Assembly: GCA_002286855.1 (NCBI GenBank)
Contig: NRSV01000033.1
Span: forward strand, 124,001-188,000
DNA length: 64,000 nt
DNA from: Bipolaris cookei
Taxonomy: Eukaryota > Ascomycota > Dothideomycetes > Pleosporales > Pleosporaceae
Direction: 5' to 3'
The translations under genes were made by a program, and so were the position numbers. This document shows, in pieces, positions 1-12,486 of the stretch. The notes under the pieces are model-generated. The model did not search any database. It saw only the letters and a list, made by a program, of their open reading frames with translations, and had not been told where the DNA came from. The stretch's first letter is position 1, and the number at the start of each line of letters is the position of its first letter.

Positions 1-961
1 ACAGCGACTCGTCGACTGGCGAGGGCGTGGCGATCGCAGGCGTGCGCTGTCGAGGAGCGAGGATGGGTGGCAGCGGGGATGGCCTGGCCGGGAACGTGTG
101 GGCGGAGGAGCAGAGGGGGTCCCTTTGCAGCTGAGGCATTTGGGCGCGGGGGGCGTGATTGGCGGGCGGGCGATGTGCTGGTCGTGGCAGGGCTGCAAGT
201 CATCGCGGTGGTCGCCTGGCCCGGCGTGGATAGAGAGAGCACAGGACAGGACAGGCCAGGCCAGGACACAGGCGGTCTGCCCTCGCTGCCCGCTCTGCCC
301 ACCCTCCTCTTGGCCGTTGGGTCTGCACAGGGACTCGACCCCGCCGCCCAATCACACCCCGCCCGCCTCGCTACGGCCCCCATGGCCGCCAAAAGAGTCA
401 AAGACGCGCCAACGCACACGTCGAGGCCGTCGCCAGCTGCGCCCAAAGCAGCTCCTCCTCTCCCAATACCATAGCTACATCTGGCCATGCTGTAGCCCAT
501 TGCTGCTACTCCATCCTCCGTCAGAGCTGCTCCGCTCCCCCATCATCGGGCTGACACGCCGCCACTTCTCATGGCGACATGATGCGACGAACCCAACTCA
601 CGGCCTCGCCCCCGGCGCAGGCGTCAAACACCCCTCTACGTATGTGCCTGTCTCCGTCTCTCTCCCGTGCCCCTCTTGACCCTCTCTGTCCCTTTCTCTG
701 TCCCTCTGTGCCTCTGTTTGGCTGTATCCGTGTGCCCGTGTGCCTGGCCCCGTCGCTGGTCCCTCGTATCAATGCGCTCTGTACGATGAGCTGGCACTAC
801 GACCGACTCTGACCTCACTCGCAGCCGTGTCGCCCACCGTCACCCACTTCTCCTCGAGGAGCCACACGCCCTCGCACCATACTTCTCAAGCAGACGACCC
901 GCCTGCTGAGGCTCCCCCCCGGTCGCCCTCACCTCGCCCTTCCAAACAACCCACGGCGACC
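1..961. other. Leader region of the RasGAP-like gene
   Basis: No gene is recognised here. The stretch from about 620 to 960 is strongly pyrimidine-rich (runs of ctgtctccgtctc and ccctctgtcc), as in fungal promoters and 5' leaders ahead of a plus-strand gene. Open frames over it are low-complexity and read on both strands, so they are taken as composition effects. Confidence 0.5.
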
Positions 962-3900
962 ATGGGCAGTCGACCTGGCGCGTCCCTCGACGCCGCTGGC
1001 AACGACCGCCATGGCCTCTCCACCCTCCTTCACCAGCGGCCCCAGATGGTCGCTTCCATGTCTGCTCCCGCCGGCCGCTTGCCTCGACTGCTCCCCGCCG
1101 ACCTTTCCTCGTACACCGACTCGTACCTGCCCACTGCAGCCATACCCCCCTCCGCCACTTCCCTCGCTGAACTCGCCCACCTGATCCGCTTCCAGGGCTA
1201 TCAGGAACAGCGCAAGGCTCACTCCAGAGTCCGCCTGCACAGATGGCTCGTCTCCAGCGCCCTCTCCGCACGTCTGGTACACTGCGGCGAGCTTGCATAC
1301 CGCACCCTCGTAGACAACTTTAGGTCGGACGACAAAAAGGCCTTTGCCTCGCTATACAATGCCCTCAACGACGTCCGCAATTCATGTGACGCCACACGCC
1401 AGTATGCCCTGCTGGAGCCAGACTTGGAGTTTGGAAAGTCAAAGACCACCAAGCCGGACAAGTCCCTCTCGGCCTCGACTTTCCTCAACGACGTTCCCTC
1501 GAAGATCCTGGACGATCTTCTAGATTTCATTTCTGAGATTCGCACAAACCCCGAATTTCTTGCTTCTCGCATTTCCAGCCTCTCGCAGCAAGAGCTGGCT
1601 GCTCTTACCTCTTTCCGCCAGGCCATGGACCCTATTGATTCAGTCATGGCCATCCAGGCCCGCGGTCGAAACTTAGGCTCCCAGAAGGCCCAGCAGCAAG
1701 GCGGCAACCCCATTGAACGGCTCTTGTCTTTCCAGCGCCACGATCCCCTCTCAGCGCTTGTTTACACAATTTTTGCAAACTCGTCTGGTCCAGATTCCGC
1801 AGAGGACCTTCGCCGTACCGATGTTTGGGCCACCGTCTGCGCCAAACTAATCAAGGATACTAAGATTAGCCACAACTTTATCAGGACCATTCTGGACGTC
1901 TGGGCAGGCATGCGCGAATGGCCCGGAAAGGTGAACCTGGAGCTTTACCTCATGCAAACCCTCCAGGACGGTCAGTTCCTCCTTGAGAAAGCCGAGGAAT
2001 CAGGTGTACGGGCTGGAGCACAGCCAGTGCCTCGCAGTACCAAGGATACTATTGCTGCAGACGAGTTTTTCGACAAGGCTGTTAAGCGTTTGTTTGAAGT
2101 CGTCGATGACGAGCCCAGTGCTGGTGGCATCCCAGAGGGTGTCTTGGAAATTGGAAACGCCATCCTTCGCAAGCTGAACGAGGAGAATGAAAGAGGAGCC
2201 CGCAAAGCATCGCAGAACTTTTTTGTTTCACGATGGCTGTTCTCCTCCTTCCTTTTGAACGCCATCATTCACCCCGAGGCAAGTTCTCCCTTCTTCGGCA
2301 TTGTCCGTTACAACACTAACATCTGATAGACACACGGCATTATGATTGGTCACCACATCAGTGAACATGCCCGCCAGAAGATTCTCAAGGAAATCGCCAT
2401 CAGAGCCCAGAAGCAGGTGCTCGACATGACATACAACTGGTACGGCTTCCTAACAAATCACCCAGCAAGCATGTTACTAACTCTACGTGTAGGAAGCAGC
2501 AGATACCTGTCCTTCCGGAAATCCGCACCCATATTGAGAGCATTTTGGCTCGCTTCAAACACACAAAGACACCTTCCAAGCCCATCCTACTTCCTGCCAA
2601 GGCAATCACCTCGCCCAGAGAAACGGTCGAAGTGCAACCCTTCATTGTCCTCTCTCCAGCTGATATCATCACGCTGGTCAATGCGCTCTTCCCGGAGCGT
2701 CGCCCCTCATCGAGCCACATGGACAACGACAGCCAGCGCCGAGTTGGTCTAGCATCATCCGCTTCTTCAATGTCTGGCATGTCTGTTCCATTCCGCAATG
2801 CTGCCGCGTCCATGACCGATGCAAGCTCCATTCTTAGTGCTAGTGCTTCGTCTATGACAAGCGATCAGACCTCGCGCGAGCCACTTTTGGACAACAACTC
2901 GACGCCAGTTGAACAGCAAACTGACACCAAACCAGCCCCGACAGAGCTCTACGGAAAGCGTCTGCGTATGGCTTGCTCAGAAATGACTCGCATTCTCGGC
3001 GCTGAAGCTACATCCGGCTCATGCCATCCATGTGCTGAGCGATGGGCTGTCTTGTACATCTCCGCTGATGGCAAGCAGCTCAAGCCACGCATGCGCAAGG
3101 ATTTCGATGACGAAGAAGAGCATGACGACGACTCTCCAGACAGCGACAGCAGCGATGACGAGGGTACTACGGATAGATTCGATCTTGGCCACGATTATCA
3201 CCAACTTAAGGAGGCGATTGTCAAGCTCGTGGAAGATTACGAAATTCCCAAAACACTGGCTCCAGACAGTGAATCAAAGAATTTCAGCAACCGTATGACG
3301 ACACGCAGGAGCGCGCGTGGACGCGGCCCGATCCGCAACATTAGCGAGAACCTCGGATCTCGTAATCCATACAACTCAAGCCAGAGTCATAGCCAACTCA
3401 CAAACATGATTGCAAGCCAGAGAAGCGGTTCGTCACGCCGCTCTCCCCAGATTCCTAGGAGTCACAGCAACCCGCAAGTTGGTGAGAAGCAGGAGAACAA
3501 CTCAGTGCTCGTTACGATGTTGGAGACAGCAATGTACCAATGTCAGGCGCGGTCCGATTTCGTCAATGCGCACATGTACTACAAGACTCTCCAGAGTCTG
3601 CGAAGACTCAGCTCTCCAACACTGGTAAAGAACGGATACGCAGCTCTTCTTAACTACTTTTCTCGTGGCCCCAGAGATTTACTCAGCAAAGCAGCCAATG
3701 CCATTGAAGAGTTTGAAGCATGGTTTGTGTGGCTCAAGCAGTCTCAGGAAAGGTCCGACAACATGGTCGACGAGATGATGCTCACTTTCAAGAACCTGAG
3801 AGACAAGATGTGGTACATTACCGATGTCCGCACATCCAAGCCATATGAAGACGCCAAAAATGTGGCCCTTGCTCTCAAGATCATGGACCAACAATCCAAG

Positions 3901-6051
3901 ACACTCAACGCCAAGGGCCCATCTGGATCTCGATCCCGGAACGCCAACAGCTTTTTACGACAAAATGAAGCTCAACTGGTCGACCTCATGGCAGCTTCAC
4001 AGGATTTTGGTGGCCCAAACAAGCTCTCGGACGAGCAGTCCGAGATTACCCTAAAGTGGCTCATGCAGTACGGTGTTGAGAACTTTTGCAAAGGCGAGGA
4101 GCGGATACACCGCTTCTGTCTCGAAGTCGACAAATGCGTCACCAAGGTTATTGGTGAGGGTCTATTGGACGGCCCAGTGCTTTGGGCCAGTGATTTGTAC
4201 AAACGCGATCAACAGATCCTTGAGAGCGGGCGACAAAAGGGTGATCTGTTCCTGACTGGCGTCGGCACCCTCTCTATTGCGGGTGACGAAGAGTACGAAA
4301 CCCATGGCCGGCCTGGGTCGCGCAACCCCGACTTTTCCCAACGCCCGAGCCACGGTAGTCTGCGTTCGGCCGCCAACCGCAACCCTCCATCAATCTTGGA
4401 ACAAAACCCCTGGAGCAGAAATCCTGCGGAGTCGTCTGACTACTTTGGTGCATCGTCACCAGTCTTGACTATCGACCTAATGACTACCTTTTGGTCGCCA
4501 TTCCAGACACAAGCGCAATCACCTACAAACGCAACGAGCATTCGCCCACGAACCGCCTCATCTTCCAAAGGCACTGTCATGCTGAAGCAGTCGGCCACAG
4601 TCAATGAGGACAAGCGTCGCTTCATGCTCGACTTAAAGCAGACCCTCACTGGCCTTCTGTTGAGCGATCTCGGAATGATGGTGTTTGCGAACGGTAGTGA
4701 GACCGATTCATGGTTCGGTGGCGATTTGCTTGACGACTGTATCGAGCGCCGAGATGAAGAGGAGCGTCGACGCAAAAACAAGCTGGCCAAGAAGAAGAGC
4801 ACAAAGAACATCCGAAGACAGACTGTTGACCAACGAAACCTGCCGTTGGAAGCGCTTGGCCGGACAGAGCGCGGCGCAGCTGCACCTCCTGTTGCAACCT
4901 TGCAGCATGTCGCAGCTGCCGATGCCCATCAATCAGCTGGAGAGCATTCATCCACTTCTAGCGATGCTACCTCGCGATCGTCTGGCAATACTACTGCAAA
5001 GAAAGCCGGGCTATTGGAGTTCCCGTATAACGTTGCCTTCCAACGACTCCTCAGCAGGTTCCAGACACACCCCAACCCTTTCTCCAAGTTGCATGCGCTG
5101 TATGAATTGGAGCTTCTCATTATCGCTTCGTTGTCTTCTCGAACTGGTCGCTCCTACAATAACAACAACAATAACATCCGCCGCGACACACTTCCTCCTG
5201 TTCCCCAATCGCCCACTCTTGGCGCTATGCCAGAACTCAGCTCTCGTGAGCCAGTCATCCAGACTTCGCGCGCACATAACCTGGAAGAGGCAATTGCAAA
5301 CTGCGAAGAGCGTCGTTCTCAAAGCATGAACGTAGATCGCGTAAGCAATGCGTCGCCGCTGCCTCGCAACGGCGCTCGTTCTCCAGTTGGACCGCCAAGC
5401 ACAGACATGATTGTCGAGGTCATTCAAGGACTCTTGCGAGACTCCAACATTCGCCCCAAGACTCTCTTCAGAGACTTGCAGTTTATCGCATCCTTTGTAC
5501 CAGCGCAGATGCTTGACAAGACTGCGCGTGGCAAAGCATTCTGGGACGTCGGCCTTGCCGCGCTCGGCTTGAAGCAAGACGTCTGCCGCATCATGGTCGA
5601 GCTCGTAGATGAAGTCATCACCCAGAACTCGAAACGCGATGCAGGCAAGGCAAATAGCAGCAGCATGACCGAAAAGGTTGGCACATCATCGTCAGCCCTA
5701 GGTGACGAACCCATGTCCAAGTACACCATGGAAGATGCAGGACGCATGCTTCTCATCACTGCCAAGGAAGGCGACTCAGTTGCCGAACGCGAACTCGCCA
5801 TCTTCTACCTCACCTCCCCTGAACTCATCCACCGCACTGTGCTGCCGCTTACTAAGCCCAGTGAGGTGTTCAAGACTGAGCTTCTGAACCGCGAGAAACG
5901 AGCCTCGCAGGATCCTGCACGCAGCGATCCTATGACCATGTGCGTTGCGCAACACTGGATGGAGCAGTCCATGAAGGGTGGCGACCAGCTTGCTGCCAAG
6001 TACCTGCGCCAGCGAAGCGAGCTGGAGAACATCAACCCAACCAGGGCATAG
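962..6051 (+). CDS. Large RasGAP-like cytoplasmic protein (1661 aa)
   Basis: Three exons: 962-2278, 2330-2439 and 2493-6051, giving 1661 aa. The start at 962 (MGSRPGASLD) sits in a gaccATGG context. An in-frame ATG at 740 would only add low-complexity sequence. Exon 1 and the first junction encode FVSRWLFSSFLLNAIIHPE then THGIMIGHHISEHAR. This resembles the helical core of RasGAP domains (FLRF.NPAI..PE followed by a conserved helix), so a Ras-family GAP-like role is inferred. The catalytic arginine finger was not identified. An acidic EEEHDDDSPDSDSSDDE tract, Ser/Arg-rich linkers and an Asn run (near 5158-5176) separate helical blocks. The C-terminus (about 5710-6050) is helical and Sel1-repeat-like. 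Intron 1 has a GC donor. The gene is certain; the GTPase link is moderate. Confidence 0.85.
2279..2329 (+). other. GC-AG intron in the RasGAP-like gene
   Basis: The intron starts gcaagt and ends gatag, 51 nt, with branch site CTAAC at 2316-2320. Removing it joins HPE to THGIM in frame across a conserved helix. No in-phase GT donor is available, so the noncanonical GC donor is required. Confidence 0.85.
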
Positions 6052-7095
6052 TATGTCTTTTTGCGCATTTGGTGTTCGACTTCTGCATTGATACCCCCGC
6101 GTTCCAACCGTTAACTTGAGTATTTTCACGTGTTGCGCACACGTAGTTCACGGCCTAGATGATGGACGGTCAGTTTATGCATAGCGAGGGAGTTTCTTAA
6201 GTTTATTATCCCCTGCTTTTATTTCTTCTTCATTCAGATTTCTAGCAAGCATGATTCCCCCGTACTGTTACCTTTTAAGCCGCTTGAGATGAACTTTAAC
6301 GTATTTTTCTTTTCCCGTCTGACCCCCATCTTCTTACATTTATACCGGCGCAGCGCGATGAGAGCGTCGAGGACACATGATGCTCTGTGTGTGTGTGTGT
6401 AGAAATTTAGGAATTGGATGTACGTCCAACGGTAACGCGAACATGGATGGTAGGCTAAGTGTGGATCAACGACCAGTGAAATGATTTTCTTATTTCAAAG
6501 ATATCCACAACGAAATGACATGTATGGGAAAAATGACGGGGCAGGTAAAGCCAATGATGTAGTAAGCCACGAATTTCCTTGTTTCATTTTCTTATTTCTT
6601 CTCTTCCTCCCTTTTTTTTAATTTCGAGACACAAAGAAGACAGAGTACAAAGTTGAAATTAGGGTGGTATACATGTCCATTCATGTGAATTGCTGGGTAT
6701 TGGTAAATATATTGCGATAGATGACCCTCGTCCCCCCTTGTTGTTTGGTAAATTTGACTATGAATGATTAGGTTGAACTAGAGTGCTTTTGAAATTTTGT
6801 TTGTTCAGAATAGTGAGGTATGGTGTATCGCTTGTACATTTGCAACTCTCAGCATCGAAACTTGGAGATGAGAATAAGTGTTTGACAGGCACGATGCTGC
6901 AAAGTATTGTTAAGAAACTTTATTGAAGAGAATAGAATTTATCTAAGCTTAACTGGTATTTCATGTATACATATTTTTACCAAAGACTTTTTTTTTGTGA
7001 CACCAATACAAAATCATTCGTACCACTCGTACCTAGTCAACCAGATATACCAGAGTATCATGTACACAGACACCCTTTGAACTTGGCCGTGAAAC
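6052..7095. other. Convergent intergenic region, 3' ends
   Basis: About 1 kb between the stops of the plus-strand RasGAP-like gene and the minus-strand gene at 7096. It is AT-rich with pyrimidine runs, a short (GT)n at about 6388-6400 and A/T-rich segments suited to 3' UTRs and poly(A) signals of both genes. No coding potential is seen. Confidence 0.6.
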
Positions 7096-8355
7096 TCAAA
7101 TATCGCGCCATGAGCTCTGGAAAGCAGTAATCGAGTCTTCGACATCGTCGTCTTCGGCGTAAGCTTGGTATCGTTGTAGCGTTCTTGGCTGCCTTGCAGC
7201 TGCAGGACGCGGGAGCCTGACAGTTTGTCCAGTGAACTGGGATGGGAGTGGCTGTGTTTGCAAAACGGGTGGAATCTGGCTGTACTGGGTAGACGGCGAT
7301 TGCTTTTCGTCGGTAGATGAGAGTTGCGAATTGATACCCCTGATCGCGCTGACTAGCGTTTCTGCTTGGTGCAGCAAGTCTCCGACGCGAGGAGGTACTG
7401 GAGGTGTATGTTTAACGGCTTCGTCATGATCGGACCTGGAGGAGGCGGAGGAAGAATGCGCGAGGGCACCGAGTCCCGATGCTAGAGCGACAACTCGCTC
7501 TACATCGTCGCCGTAGACATATCTATCGAATGATTCCAAATCGGAGTCCTCGCTTCGGTTCAAAAGATGGTCAGATGCTGGACGAGACGACGGATACAAA
7601 TCTTCCACATCCGCCTCATCTCCATCGACATATATCACCAACTCCCACCCCCCACGCACTGTATTGCGTATCTTGGCCAACCCATTCTCCAGCAGCTCCA
7701 CCTCATACGCCTCAAGCCCGTCCTTGAGAAACTCCCACTCCTCCGTATCCCGAAAACACGCCCCATAAACCCAAACACACACTTTCTCCTCCCCATTACA
7801 AATCCACTCCACAACTTCATGCCCATCCACCCTACACTTCTTATACGTAATCTCATTCTCCTGGAATCGATCCGACAGCCTCACGGTATACCTTGCCGCC
7901 GCCGCAGATTCCTTCTGAAACTCAAACAGCCACCGCACAACCCACGCCACAACATGGACCCCGAACTCAAAGTACAGCGCATCCCACGCCCAGTCGAACC
8001 TCAGCATCCTATTTTCGGCATCGAAAACGGGGATTCCGTGGCCGGATGCCCATGCCATCTTCTCCACGGCGGTGAGTTGGTGTGCGCGTGAGAGGCGCAG
8101 GGATATTGTGCGTCGGAGGCAGAGGATGTGCGAGAGAGCTGTCTGGCTGGCTGTGATCCTGATTTCGTCGAGCATGGAGTTGAGGAAGGCACGCAGGAAG
8201 GCTAGTTCGGGGGTGCGGAGGGGGTTGAGCCATTTGGGGGGGAAGGGGAGGGTAAAGTGGAGGGTGGCGCCCGTGGGGAAGTTGACGGTGAAGGTGTTGG
8301 GGCGGGAGAGGAAGGAGCGAGTGGATTGTATTGTTGGGCGGATGAGGAGAGACAT
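7096..8355 (-). CDS. Conserved hypothetical protein (419 aa)
   Basis: Single uninterrupted frame of 419 aa. The N-terminal half (about residues 1-250) is ordered and mixed alpha/beta, rich in Trp, Phe and Tyr (for example WAWDALYFEFGVHVVAWVVRWLFEFQ, quoted here as positions about 125-150). The C-terminal 170 residues are Ser/Pro/Gln-rich and probably disordered, ending DDDVEDSITAFQSSWRDI. There is no signal peptide or membrane segment. I do not recognise the family. Its 3' end faces the RasGAP-like gene. Codon use and length support a real gene; the function is unknown. Confidence 0.75.
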   Translation of the reverse strand: MSLLIRPTIQSTRSFLSRPNTFTVNFPTGATLHFTLPFPPKWLNPLRTPELAFLRAFLNSMLDEIRITASQTALSHILCLRRTISLRLSRAHQLTAVEKMAWASGHGIPVFDAENRMLRFDWAWDALYFEFGVHVVAWVVRWLFEFQKESAAAARYTVRLSDRFQENEITYKKCRVDGHEVVEWICNGEEKVCVWVYGACFRDTEEWEFLKDGLEAYEVELLENGLAKIRNTVRGGWELVIYVDGDEADVEDLYPSSRPASDHLLNRSEDSDLESFDRYVYGDDVERVVALASGLGALAHSSSASSRSDHDEAVKHTPPVPPRVGDLLHQAETLVSAIRGINSQLSSTDEKQSPSTQYSQIPPVLQTQPLPSQFTGQTVRLPRPAAARQPRTLQRYQAYAEDDDVEDSITAFQSSWRDI

Positions 8356-9221
8356 TATTCGGTTTGTGTTGGGTGGCTATGAAAAGAATGTTGCTTTGGA
8401 TATACTGAAGGTCCTCCAGTGGCTTGGTGGAGATGCTAGAAGGCTGGGAAGGAGTTCTTTATATGGTTGTGGTGGATTTGTCAATCATGGTGGATTGTTT
8501 GAGTTTCTTCCATGAATGTAAATTTCAGATCCATGGTCGGTTGCTGGCGGTTTGAGAGTAGGGAATTGAATGGACCGAAGAATCACTTTTGTAGCACGTG
8601 AGGTTTATCGTGTTCACTAACAACAACTTACGTGGTTGTGAAGTGTACAGTGTCAGGTACATCTTCATATGGTATATTTGCTAACATGTGATCTCATTTG
8701 GGAACTTAAACTACGTTTGTATAGAACGGCGATGAAGAATTGAAAAGATAACACTTTTAGAAAATTCGACATTGGGAATAGTAGCAAGCTAAGGTTTATG
8801 ATTGTTTTATATCATCGGCTGCATACCCGATTTATATAGAACAGTCAAAATATCAAACTCTCAAGTACTGATGGGTGTCCCGCCCATTGTATTAGTATAT
8901 TTACCTAAGACTTGGAGCGACATGTTGTCTTTCTGCCATAGAGTACGAAAATCAAGCTGGCCGACGAAATCTCTGAACTGCCATCTACCATTCTCTTCTT
9001 TTCAATTACCAACCATTTTCAGAAAATGAATTCAGAAATGATCAACTTTTGATTTCAACACCAAACTACTATCTCCTATTCTTATTCGAGGGTTCAAATA
9101 GCCAACGTCCACTCACATCCCATTACTGATTACAAGACTACTGTCTACTAACCACCCGCGCGCCTGGCCACTCCATGCAAAAGTAAAACTCAAGAACATC
9201 AAAGATCCTATTCAGCGTCTT
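8356..9221. other. Intergenic, AT-rich
   Basis: Upstream region of the 419-aa gene. It holds no supported gene; short frames such as that at 8802-9029 have no homology that I recognise. Confidence 0.5.
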
Positions 9222-9640
9222 CTACAAAGTAGCCTCGAACTCGGCGTCCCTCTGACCACGTCCACTTGCCGATTGCTCACCAAGCTGATGCACGCAATTC
9301 TGGCCCAAATCCTCCAGATCCCCCCTCGAAATCGGATGAACTGCAGGAATAGCTCGCTCCGTACTTTCTCACTTCTCGGGAAACTGCAGCTTGGCGCAGG
9401 GATTGACATTGACTATGATCTTGGTGCAGTGGAGTAAGGCCTTGACAAGTTTTTCAGTATTGCATAGGCCCTACATTATAACTACATCTTCAAAGTCTTA
9501 GGGTCCGTAGTTCCATTCTATGGCTGTGTGATCGGGGGCTGGGCCGCGATGCATTGGGTCAAAAGGGTATACTGCGGTACGTATGATGGCCATGACGGCA
9601 AACATGATGATTATGGCGAGACATGGCCATTTTGATAGCT
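9222..9640 (-). pseudogene. Possible small secreted-protein gene, broken
   Basis: On the minus strand, blocks look coding but do not join into one clean frame. A hydrophobic stretch (LAIIIMFAVMAIIRTAVYPF) at about 9570-9635 is followed by a Cys-containing block (KALLHCTKIIVNVNPCAKLQ) near 9365-9450. After an in-frame TGA, a third block in the same frame (GDLEDLGQNCVHQLGEQ) runs to a stop at 9222. The TGA lies inside a gtgaga that could be the donor of a 48-nt intron, so it may be spliced out. No good start codon is visible for the hydrophobic block. It could be a short secreted protein with tiny introns, a decayed copy, or chance. Confidence 0.25.
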
Positions 9641-10249
9641 GATGAGAATGTGAAACTTTTGAGAGAATTGATATGAAATTGAGCGTGGTGCCATTGCTGG
9701 GTGTTTTGGTATTTGATTACTTTAGAAAATGGGTTTAAAGGTGTCGGGAAAATTCTAGAGCGGAAGTGCTCGTTTTATAGAAAAGCGAAAGGTATTACTT
9801 GCTTTGATGCGATTGCAAAAGTAAAAGGGTTATTTGGAAGAACAATCAAGAATGCACTGTTGCCAGTGACTCAATGAGTTAATATTCACTAAGTTGACAC
9901 GTTTTACCGATGGTTAGCAAGCCTGACATACTGGCAAATACGTGTCGCAGGAATGCACCCGTTGTCTCAAAAATAGTAGCACCTAGCCTCGCACGTTTTG
10001 TTACTCTTTGTAAATTTTACGAATTGCAGACAAAGCAGTGGTAAGGTAGCAAAGATAGGGATAGACTCTAATCACAGTGGTTCTGTTCGAAACTGTTGGC
10101 TCCAATTATTTCACTACAGGGAACGCTATGTTTGAAAAGACAGATACACTTGAACCAAGTGAGGGAAAACGGCCATGTGCAATCAGGCCCAACACAACAT
10201 ATCGGTGGAGGATATATACTCAACTTATGTTCTTCAAAGTACAGAGTTG
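9641..10249. other. Intergenic
   Basis: About 600 bp, AT-rich, downstream of the HET gene. Nothing beyond short unsupported frames is seen. Confidence 0.5.
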
Positions 10250-12229
10250 CTATTCAAGTTCAATGTAATCCCATCCGCCATTCTCTGCTGCCTCTCCGTC
10301 CATTATTCCATCGATGTATGCCTCGCCAACGACCATGTATCTTTTACCTGTACGCCTAAGAATGAAGGGGATCTGCGCACCACTGACCAATACTACAAGA
10401 TCACCCTCCTTGACAGTCGTGGAACTGATTCCTAAATGACCCTTTTTCGTGATGAGAGGCACTTTGCAGTCAGTTATTCTCAAAATCTCACCCAGCATCG
10501 GCATCAAGCGTGGAGAAACGTCCGTGGTTTGGTCTTTCGAAACGTGTCCTCCAAAACATTTTAGAAATTCGAGACAACCGTCTTTATCTATGCCGTTGTA
10601 ATATGCTTCTTCTAGTATGCTCAGAGCTTCAGGGAACTCGCTTTCTCTTTGTGGCATACCGTCTTCTCCAAATCTCATGCCTGCATGCGAGGCTCTGGCT
10701 GCAGTTTGCATGCGCTCCTTGAAGTTCAAGTATGGCTTCTTAACAGAGTGCGTGAGCTGCAACATCGCATGAAGCCACTCAACTGGAGATGCACTTCTGG
10801 GCATGGAAGGCAACCTACTGACGTGACCTAATTGAAAGACCTCGTCAACTTGCTTGACGAATACCTTTAATCTGTGAGGCTTGCGGCCTTTGCTTAGGAA
10901 AATGAAATGATGTTCCTTCTTCGAACCACAGGCATTAAATACGGGGTAGAGGCTATAATCGTCACCCCGGAATGCTTGCAGCATTGGCGGGTCTATTTTA
11001 GACCAGTCTGGTACCCAGGAAGGTAGGCCATTTGGTCTCTCAATACCACAACAGATTGAGAGAAGTGAGATATGACCTTTACTTAGCATAGCCGTCATCG
11101 TAGTCGTGTATACCTCCTCTTTGGATTTTGTGTAATCCGGGAAGACACCTAAGGTCTCTAAACTATTTTTGTCGTTTACAACACCTAGGAGAGCAAATAT
11201 TTTGTCTCGTGGATCAGTTGATTCAAGGTGTTGCCGGTCTCTGTTTCCAATGTATGCGAGACTAGAAAAACTGTTCGTTCGAAGCATCGCTAGCAACGAG
11301 TACTGTTGTTGTTGATATATTTCGGACATTGACAACATTAGGTAGACTTTTGGAGATAGAATGAGCAAGAATTCTGTTTGGTAAGCTGATAAAGGCCGGT
11401 GTTGTTCTGCTAATCGTGACAATATGTTTGCAAAGGCATAAAACACTTTGAGAGCAGCACGAAATCGTTGGCGAGATATTTGCTTTGCCCCGCAGACAAT
11501 TCGAGCTTGTTCCGGCAAAGTGATCTCCTGCAAAACCCAGATTCGGCTCCACCATTGTCGTTGGAAGAGATGGTCCAGATCAGCTAATCGAGGCAAAAAA
11601 CGATGGGACTTAAAGCCACCCATAATATACCAGAGAATTTTGAATGCATGTGGTGATATCGAAAGCCCGCCGCGATTGCAAGTGAACTCAGTAAGATCAC
11701 CCACATGCGGTACGATCCCTATCATCACTTTCCACACGGCTAAGCAGGACGAAGTGTCTGTGGGGAGGCCCAATGATTCCGAAATTGAACCCAGTATATC
11801 GAGGTGGTCCAGGACAGCATCACTGTTGTTCGCTGACGGTCCAAGCCAAGCTATCACTTCAGATGTCTTTCGATAGATGTCACCCATTAATGCGACTTGC
11901 CATCCTTTCTCTTCATCATCCGCTTGGTTAATGCACATTGCATCAATCCATATGATGAAGCTTTCTGATTCGACTATGCCGTTCAGTGCGTCGAACAGGT
12001 TTCTCGTCACTTCGAAAGTACGTCCGTTTACTAGTATGTGCCTAGGATCGCTCTTGTCTCCCCAAACATATGACAAAGCCAGGTAGGGCGGATGCTGATC
12101 AAGACTAGCGTGAAATATTCGACATGCGGGCTGGGAATTGTTCGGCCATTGAGTTTTGGGAAGTAGCTCTAGAAGCCTTATGTCGCGCCTCGACCGGCTC
12201 AGCTGCTGGTGTTGGAACACGACTGTCAT
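10250..12229 (-). CDS. HET-domain (heterokaryon incompatibility) protein (659 aa)
   Basis: One exon. The start at 12229 (MTVVFQHQQLSRSRRDIRLL) is preferred over an in-frame upstream ATG at 12346 that adds 39 atypical residues. The three HET blocks are present: PPYLALSYVWGD, then SFIIWIDAMCINQADDEEK, then QVALMGDIYRKTSEVIAWLG. This is the classic Pfam HET signature. The C-terminal part carries the RDKIFALLG motif common in these proteins, and no NACHT or WD repeats are fused. HET proteins mediate non-self recognition and cell death after fusion of unlike hyphae; which partner this one senses cannot be told. It lies in an accessory region, typical for the family. Confidence 0.9.
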   Translation of the reverse strand: MTVVFQHQQLSRSRRDIRLLELLPKTQWPNNSQPACRIFHASLDQHPPYLALSYVWGDKSDPRHILVNGRTFEVTRNLFDALNGIVESESFIIWIDAMCINQADDEEKGWQVALMGDIYRKTSEVIAWLGPSANNSDAVLDHLDILGSISESLGLPTDTSSCLAVWKVMIGIVPHVGDLTEFTCNRGGLSISPHAFKILWYIMGGFKSHRFLPRLADLDHLFQRQWWSRIWVLQEITLPEQARIVCGAKQISRQRFRAALKVFYAFANILSRLAEQHRPLSAYQTEFLLILSPKVYLMLSMSEIYQQQQYSLLAMLRTNSFSSLAYIGNRDRQHLESTDPRDKIFALLGVVNDKNSLETLGVFPDYTKSKEEVYTTTMTAMLSKGHISLLSICCGIERPNGLPSWVPDWSKIDPPMLQAFRGDDYSLYPVFNACGSKKEHHFIFLSKGRKPHRLKVFVKQVDEVFQLGHVSRLPSMPRSASPVEWLHAMLQLTHSVKKPYLNFKERMQTAARASHAGMRFGEDGMPQRESEFPEALSILEEAYYNGIDKDGCLEFLKCFGGHVSKDQTTDVSPRLMPMLGEILRITDCKVPLITKKGHLGISSTTVKEGDLVVLVSGAQIPFILRRTGKRYMVVGEAYIDGIMDGEAAENGGWDYIELE

Positions 12230-12486
12230 GATCGACCAGATGGAAAAACTCCTGAAAAGAGAGAACCAAATATGTTTCTGGCTAATTGTAAAGGGCTGTA
12301 GATAAACATATGACACTGTGTTGTAGATAAACATGCTATACTGCAAGGATGTATATGTGTTGGGTGCCTAAAAGTGCGGGCCCTGTTCATTCACCCCGCC
12401 AATCATCCCCAGGATCCTCCATGTGCAAACTCTAACTTCATACCATTTGCCAGCACTAATCCTCTCTTTCCAGAATAAACTCTGGG

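Noticed and set aside
740..961. N-terminal extension of the RasGAP-like protein
   Set aside because: Low-complexity Pro/Ser/Thr translation of a pyrimidine-rich leader; the ATG at 962 has better context.
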